DNA from: an uncultured Spartobacteria bacterium | GTDB taxonomy: Bacteria > Verrucomicrobiota > Verrucomicrobiia > Chthoniobacterales > Chthoniobacteraceae | DNA: 64,000 nucleotides | Reading direction: 5' to 3' | Assembly: GCA_903882875.1 (NCBI GenBank) | Contig: CAIRYQ010000068.1 | Location: forward strand, 90,401 to 154,400 | Notes under the pieces: generated by a model | The model's input: only the letters and a program-made list of their open reading frames with translations | Told to the model about the DNA's origin: nothing | The model's database searches: none | Made by a program: the position numbers and the translations under genes | In this document: piece by piece, positions 60,253 to 64,000 of the stretch | Numbering within the stretch: position 1 is the stretch's first letter | How the letters are laid out: every line of letters begins with the position of its first letter

Positions 60253-60810
60253 TCACGCGGCAGGCCGCAGGCCGCTTTCGGTGGCGATGAAATCTACGCG
60301 CTGGTCGTGGGGCTCGACGGGCAGCTCGGGAAGAAGCTGCGAGTCGAAGCACACGCCGATTTTGCGAGTGTGCGCGGGCAGCGAGGCCAGAAGCCGGTCA
60401 TAGAATCCGCCGCCACGCCCGAGGCGTCCGCCCGCGTGCGTGAATGCGACGCCGGGGACGAGGATGAGGTCGAGCGTGTCGGGTGCAACTGCGCGCGTGA
60501 GATCCGCAGCGGGTTCGCGTACGCCGAATGCGCCGGGCGCGAGTTCGTGCGGCGATTCGGCATGGAAAAGGTCGAGGCGTCCTTCCACGACTCGCGGATA
60601 GGCGAATGATTTTTTCTCCGCGCGCGACCACAGCATGTCCACATCCGGCTCGCGCGACTGCGGCGCGAAGATCGCCACGGTGCGCGCTGTGCGCCATGCT
60701 TCGCACGCGGCGATCGCATCGCAGAGGCGCGCGCTTTTTTCCGCACGGAGATCCGGCGGCATGTAGAGAATGGCGCGGATATTGCGACGGATCTCGGTCT
60801 TGGAACGCAT
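60253..60810 (-). CDS. 5-formyltetrahydrofolate cyclo-ligase
   Basis: The protein has 185 residues from ATG 60810. Family signatures are an N-terminal RRNIRAILYMP and the ATP/folate-binding LILVPGVAFTHAGGRLGRGGGFYDRLLASLP. It converts 5-formyl-THF to 5,10-methenyl-THF using ATP. Its start codon and that of the divergent hydrolase gene overlap (60808-60811), so the two share one short promoter region. Confidence 0.92.
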   Translation of the reverse strand: MRSKTEIRRNIRAILYMPPDLRAEKSARLCDAIAACEAWRTARTVAIFAPQSREPDVDMLWSRAEKKSFAYPRVVEGRLDLFHAESPHELAPGAFGVREPAADLTRAVAPDTLDLILVPGVAFTHAGGRLGRGGGFYDRLLASLPAHTRKIGVCFDSQLLPELPVEPHDQRVDFIATESGLRPAA

Positions 60811-61858
60811 GTCTGAAATCATCCCTGCCACTTCCGAGCATGTCGCGCACGAAACGATTGCGCAGGAAACGGAAGGCTTTATCATTCGCGGCGTGCGACG
60901 ACTTTTCACAAGAAAGGCGAACCCCCCCAAGGCGAAGATCGAAAAGTCCGCCAACGGGCACCATGATGCCGCGGCGGGCGCGAAGAAGGTCGGGCTGAAG
61001 CCGAAGCGCGGGTGGCGCAAGCGGAGCTTCCTCACGAACGTGCTCATCCCGTCGCTGTTCAAGCGCCGCGAGCAGCGCGAGGCGACGCCGGAATTCCCGA
61101 AGCTGAAGCACGGCGAGATCGGCGTGACGTGGATCGGCCACGCGTCTTTCCTGCTGCAGTTCGGCACGCACAATGTGCTCGTGGATCCGAACTGGGCGCG
61201 CTGGCTGAAGATCGTGAAGCGGCTGAAGATGCCCGGCCTGCACCTGCACGAACTGCCGGACATTGACCTCGTGCTCGTCACGCACGCGCACTTTGATCAC
61301 CTCGACCGCAAGACGCTGCGCAAGGTCGCGGCGGACCAGCCGATCGTCGTGCCGTTCGAGGTCGGCAATCTCGTGCACGACCTCGGCTTCCGCAGCGTCC
61401 ACGAGCTGGGCTACTGGGAGAGCTTCAAGCTCGGCCCGCTGAAGGTGACGCTCACGCCGTGCGCGCACTGGGGCGCGCGCGTGCTGCACGACTCGCACCG
61501 CGGCTTCGGCGGATTCATCATCGAGCACGAGGGACGGACGATCTATCACTGCGGCGACACGGCGTATTTCGGCGGCTTCAAGGAAATCGCGAAACGCTTC
61601 GACGTGGACGTGGCACTGATGCCCATCGGCGCCTACGATCCGCCGAGCGGCCGCGAAGTCCACATGAACCCCGAGGAGGCGCTGCTCGCATTTCACGAAC
61701 TGGGCGCAAAGGTGATGGTGCCGATGCACTACGGCACGTTCCGCCTGAGTTACGAGCCGATGGAGGAGCCGCTGCGCCGCCTGCTCGTCGCCGCGCGCCG
61801 CAGCGGGCTGAACGACAAGGTTGCGGTGATGCTCGAGGGACGGCCCGAGGTATTTTGA
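60809..61858 (+). CDS. Metallo-beta-lactamase-fold hydrolase (NAPE-PLD-like)
   Basis: The protein has 349 residues from ATG 60809. The metal motifs are LVTHAHFDHLDRK (HxHxDH), then PCAHWGARVL, GDTAYFGG and a final PMHYGTFRLSYEP. These are arranged as in the NAPE-PLD/UlaG-like branch, and WIGHASFLLQFGTHNVLVDPNW supports this. The 100-residue N-terminal extension is basic (PKRGWRKRSF) and may be exposed. Substrate and cell location are not determined. It is divergent from the folate gene. Confidence 0.82.
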   Translation: MSEIIPATSEHVAHETIAQETEGFIIRGVRRLFTRKANPPKAKIEKSANGHHDAAAGAKKVGLKPKRGWRKRSFLTNVLIPSLFKRREQREATPEFPKLKHGEIGVTWIGHASFLLQFGTHNVLVDPNWARWLKIVKRLKMPGLHLHELPDIDLVLVTHAHFDHLDRKTLRKVAADQPIVVPFEVGNLVHDLGFRSVHELGYWESFKLGPLKVTLTPCAHWGARVLHDSHRGFGGFIIEHEGRTIYHCGDTAYFGGFKEIAKRFDVDVALMPIGAYDPPSGREVHMNPEEALLAFHELGAKVMVPMHYGTFRLSYEPMEEPLRRLLVAARRSGLNDKVAVMLEGRPEVF

Positions 61859-61885
61859 AAAATCGCGCGCTGTGTGCGTGCGCGA

Positions 61886-62524
61886 TCAGTTGTTCGACGA
61901 GGATTTCTTTTTCGCCGGGGACTTCGAGCTGCCGGATGAGGTGGCGGATTTTTTCTTCGGCTCGGGCTTCTTCTCGGGCTCGGACGTGATTTTTTTGAAC
62001 GTCAGATAGATCACTAGTTCGCGGCTTTTCATCTGAGTTGCGCCGTCCTTCTTCGCCGCCGCGGAGGTCGGGGCACCGGTATTCAGCAGGACGCTGGAGC
62101 CGCTCGCCACGCTGCCCTTGAAATAGATTTCGCGCGCCACGCACGAGAGGACATTGAGCGATTCGCCGTCGCGCTCGCCGTGCTTGAAGCGATCCACCGC
62201 CTTGCCGCTGAACGTGATGTTTCCCTTTTCTGTGAGCGACGGCGTGATCGAGAGCGAGACGCCGAGCGGGACTTCGGAGCCGCCTGGCGCGGTGACATTC
62301 TGAGTGATCTCGATTGTCGCGGACTTGCCGGGATTGGTGATCACCGTCGGTGAGCTGAGGACATCCACGCCCTTCGCCTTCGCGAGCAGATCGGGCTTTG
62401 CGGGGATCTCGGTGCCCGCCGGCACGTCGGCGAATTTCGCGGAAATCTGGATCGTCGTGGCGGCGATGCAGTCCGTGGCGATGGCGAGCAGCGACGAGGC
62501 GATGAGCGGGCGGAGAAATTTCAT
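61886..62524 (-). CDS. Secreted protein with secretin-like domain
   Basis: The protein has 212 residues. A signal peptide (FLRPLIASSLLAIATDCIA) is followed by a segment typical of the start of the secretin core: VDVLSSPTVITNPGKSATIEI, then GVSLSITPSLTEKGNITFSG. Instead of a full secretin (400 residues or more) it ends with a Lys/Ser/Pro-rich tail (KKPEPKKKSATSSGSSKSPA). It may be a stand-alone regulatory or decoy domain or a fragment. The pilus ATPase genes at 13422-16128 would be the natural functional link but are far away. Confidence 0.7.
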   Translation of the reverse strand: MKFLRPLIASSLLAIATDCIAATTIQISAKFADVPAGTEIPAKPDLLAKAKGVDVLSSPTVITNPGKSATIEITQNVTAPGGSEVPLGVSLSITPSLTEKGNITFSGKAVDRFKHGERDGESLNVLSCVAREIYFKGSVASGSSVLLNTGAPTSAAAKKDGATQMKSRELVIYLTFKKITSEPEKKPEPKKKSATSSGSSKSPAKKKSSSNN

Positions 62525-62586
62525 GCGCGGGTTTTAGCGTCGCGTTCCGGCGAAGCAAGCGGGCGAGTGCGGCGCGTCTCGACTCA

Positions 62587-62662
62587 GTAGCCGCTGACGG
62601 AAGGAAGCGGGCTGATCTTGTCTTCGCGCGGAAAGTGCCCGCCTCCTGCCGTCGGCGGCTAC
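62587..62662. repeat. REP-like inverted repeat, copy 2
   Basis: Arms GTAGCCGCTGACGGAAGGAAGCGGGC and its inverted GCCCGCCTCCTGCCGTCGGCGGCTAC are the same pair as at 20279-20357. The valS stop codon TAG lies at the edge of the right arm, so the element borders the gene directly and may help define its 3' end. Confidence 0.85.
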
Positions 62663-64000
62663 GAAGCTCCGAGAGCCTCGCGCATCTTCGTGAGCTGTGC
62701 GTGTTTCTCGGCCCAGTCGCGTTCGCGCGTCTGGTGATCCTCAAGGACTTTCGCGGGGACCTTGCCGGCGAAATTTGAATCGGCGAGTTTCGCGCGGACT
62801 TTGGCGAGTTCGTCCTCGACCTTCGTGAGTTCCTTGCCGATGCGCTCGCGCTCGGCGGCGACGTCGATCAGGCCGTCGAGCGGGAGGAAGAGTTCGCCGA
62901 GCGGTGTGAGCGCGACGGGCGTGCCTTTCGCTGCGGCAAAGGCCGCATTCACTTCGAGCGGCTCGGCGTTGAGCAGGAGTTGGAGCACGGCCGTCTCGTG
63001 GTCGGCGAGCGTGGCGGTGGGCTTCAGGACGAAGCGCACGCGTTTGCTGCTCGCGATGTTGAAATCGCGGCGCAGTCCGCGGCCGAGGTTCACCACTTCG
63101 TATTTGGCGTTGGCGAATTGCTCGTCGGTTTCATCGAGCACGAAATACTCGCGCTCCTCGGGCGTGAACGGCTTCGGCCACGGCGCGAACATGATCGTCT
63201 CGCCGCCCTGCTTCGCCGGCATGTCCTTCGCGAAGCCCATGCCCTGCCACAGTTCCTCGGTGATGAACGGCATGAACGGATGGAAGAGTCGCAGCGTGTG
63301 CGAGAAGACAAAGTCCATCACGGCGAGCGTGTTTGCGCGGCGCCCGTCGCCCACTTTGTCCATGCTGTCCATGGACGGCGTGGACTCTGTGGACGGAATG
63401 GACCCAAGGGACGCCTTCGACGCCTCGACATACCAGTCGCAGTATTCGCTCCAGAAAAAGCGGTAGAGTGCCGTCGTCGCGTCGCTGAAACGGTATTCGG
63501 CGAGCGCGCTGCTCACCTCGGCGACGGCGGTGTCGAGGCGCAGGAGGATCCACTTGTCGTCGCTCGTGAGCAGCGTGGGGACGATGTCCGCCTCGGTCTC
63601 GCCGCCCTGTATTTGCCGGAAGCGCGCGGCGTTCCAGAGTTTCGTGCAGAAGTTGCGGCCGAGCTCGATGTTCTTTTCGTCGAAGGTGACATCCAGCCCG
63701 AGCGGTGCGCTGCGCATCGTGCCGAAGCGGAGGGCGTCTGCGCCGAACTTCGCGATGAGGTCGAGCGGGTCGGGGGAATTGCCGAGCGACTTGCTGAGCT
63801 TCCGCCCCTGTTTGTCGCGGATGATGCTCGTGAAATAGACGTTCTTGAACGGCAGTTCGCCCATCCACTCGAAGCCCGCCATGATCATGCGCGCGACCCA
63901 GAAGAAGATGATGTCCGGCCCGGTGACGAGGTCGGTGGTCGGGTAGAATTTCGCGAGCGTGTCCGTCTTCTCCGGCCAGCCCATCGTGGCGAAGGGCCAC
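62659..64000 (-). CDS. valS: Valyl-tRNA synthetase, C-terminal part (5' beyond window)
   Basis: The frame is open from the window end. It contains TGPDIIFFWVARMIMAGFEW, the KMSKS-equivalent GRKLSKSLGNSPDPLD and the anticodon-binding domain (GRNFCTKLWNAARF, HPFMPFITEELWQ). It ends with the ValRS coiled coil (ELTKVEDELAKVRAKLADSNF). The family charges tRNA-Val and edits Thr. Between ASLG and RRANTLAVMDF is a segment SIPSTESTPSMDSMDKVG whose DNA (63358-63410) is GGACGG/TGGACTC-rich like that in alaS at 30735-30774. The frame is maintained. Confidence 0.93.
   Translation of the reverse strand, partial: WPFATMGWPEKTDTLAKFYPTTDLVTGPDIIFFWVARMIMAGFEWMGELPFKNVYFTSIIRDKQGRKLSKSLGNSPDPLDLIAKFGADALRFGTMRSAPLGLDVTFDEKNIELGRNFCTKLWNAARFRQIQGGETEADIVPTLLTSDDKWILLRLDTAVAEVSSALAEYRFSDATTALYRFFWSEYCDWYVEASKASLGSIPSTESTPSMDSMDKVGDGRRANTLAVMDFVFSHTLRLFHPFMPFITEELWQGMGFAKDMPAKQGGETIMFAPWPKPFTPEEREYFVLDETDEQFANAKYEVVNLGRGLRRDFNIASSKRVRFVLKPTATLADHETAVLQLLLNAEPLEVNAAFAAAKGTPVALTPLGELFLPLDGLIDVAAERERIGKELTKVEDELAKVRAKLADSNFAGKVPAKVLEDHQTRERDWAEKHAQLTKMREALGAS

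Noticed and set aside
1..64000. tRNA and rRNA genes
   Set aside because: No CCA-ended cloverleaf, T-loop GTTCGAATC-type motif or rRNA-conserved string was noticed in the intergenic regions; a tRNA scan would settle it.

Overview
The window is high-GC bacterial chromosome and most likely belongs to the Verrucomicrobiota (PVC group). The main evidence is four separate loci of the 'planctomycete cytochrome c' repertoire: DUF1549/DUF1553 proteins with an N-terminal CxxCH, twin-arginine DUF1501 partners, and DUF1592/1588/1585-type proteins. Many small palindromic and heptad-based repeats also fit this group. No rRNA, tRNA, plasmid or phage gene was seen, and the phylum call rests on gene content only.

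Layout. 0-6.7 kb: housekeeping genes (hexapeptide-repeat transferase, TatD, SufE-like, glutathione peroxidase, rpmE, prfA, a hybrid sensor kinase, menaquinone methyltransferase). 6.8-10.7 kb: a WecG/TagA glycosyltransferase, a repeat-rich patch with two gene remnants, an RlmI-like methyltransferase, and a MOSC/MobA divergent pair. 10.7-13.4 kb: hisI-trpE-trpG on the minus strand, preceded by a ten-residue leader peptide with tandem Trp codons, a hairpin and an intrinsic terminator, which together look like a trp-type attenuator. 13.4-16.1 kb: type IV pilus/type II secretion ATPase genes. 16.3-28 kb: DUF1549/DUF1501 and DUF1592 modules with an amidohydrolase, a FkbM methyltransferase, DAHP synthase and a discoidin-like protein. 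28-39 kb: small secreted or membrane proteins, alaS carrying an unusual in-frame repeat array, a five-PAS hybrid kinase and a transglutaminase-like protein.

39.4-47.4 kb is the accessory part. It holds an orphan DUF1592 protein, several palindromic elements, a degenerate 21-bp tandem array of about 420 bp, and then a complete SPARTA defence system (TIR-APAZ plus short prokaryotic Argonaute, coupled by an ATGA overlap). SPARTA has lower GC than its surroundings. It lies directly behind a truncated TIR-domain gene and next to a 157-bp element with terminal inverted repeats. 47.7-64 kb returns to ordinary chromosome: cysI-type sulfite reductase, a ThuA/DUF1501/DUF1549 operon, coaX, rpsB-tsf with a terminator, apaG, 5-formyl-THF cyclo-ligase, a metallo-beta-lactamase-fold hydrolase, a secretin-like fragment and the 3' part of valS.

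Three observations stand out. First, the SPARTA locus. Second, the hisI-trpE-trpG leader, whose control codons read His-Trp-Trp-His ahead of an operon that contains both a histidine gene and tryptophan genes. Third, repeats with 7-bp or 21-bp periods, and palindromic elements, inserted in frame inside conserved genes (alaS, two DUF1549 genes, probably valS). The alaS array shares the core CCCTCCGG and the 21-bp period with the array next to SPARTA.
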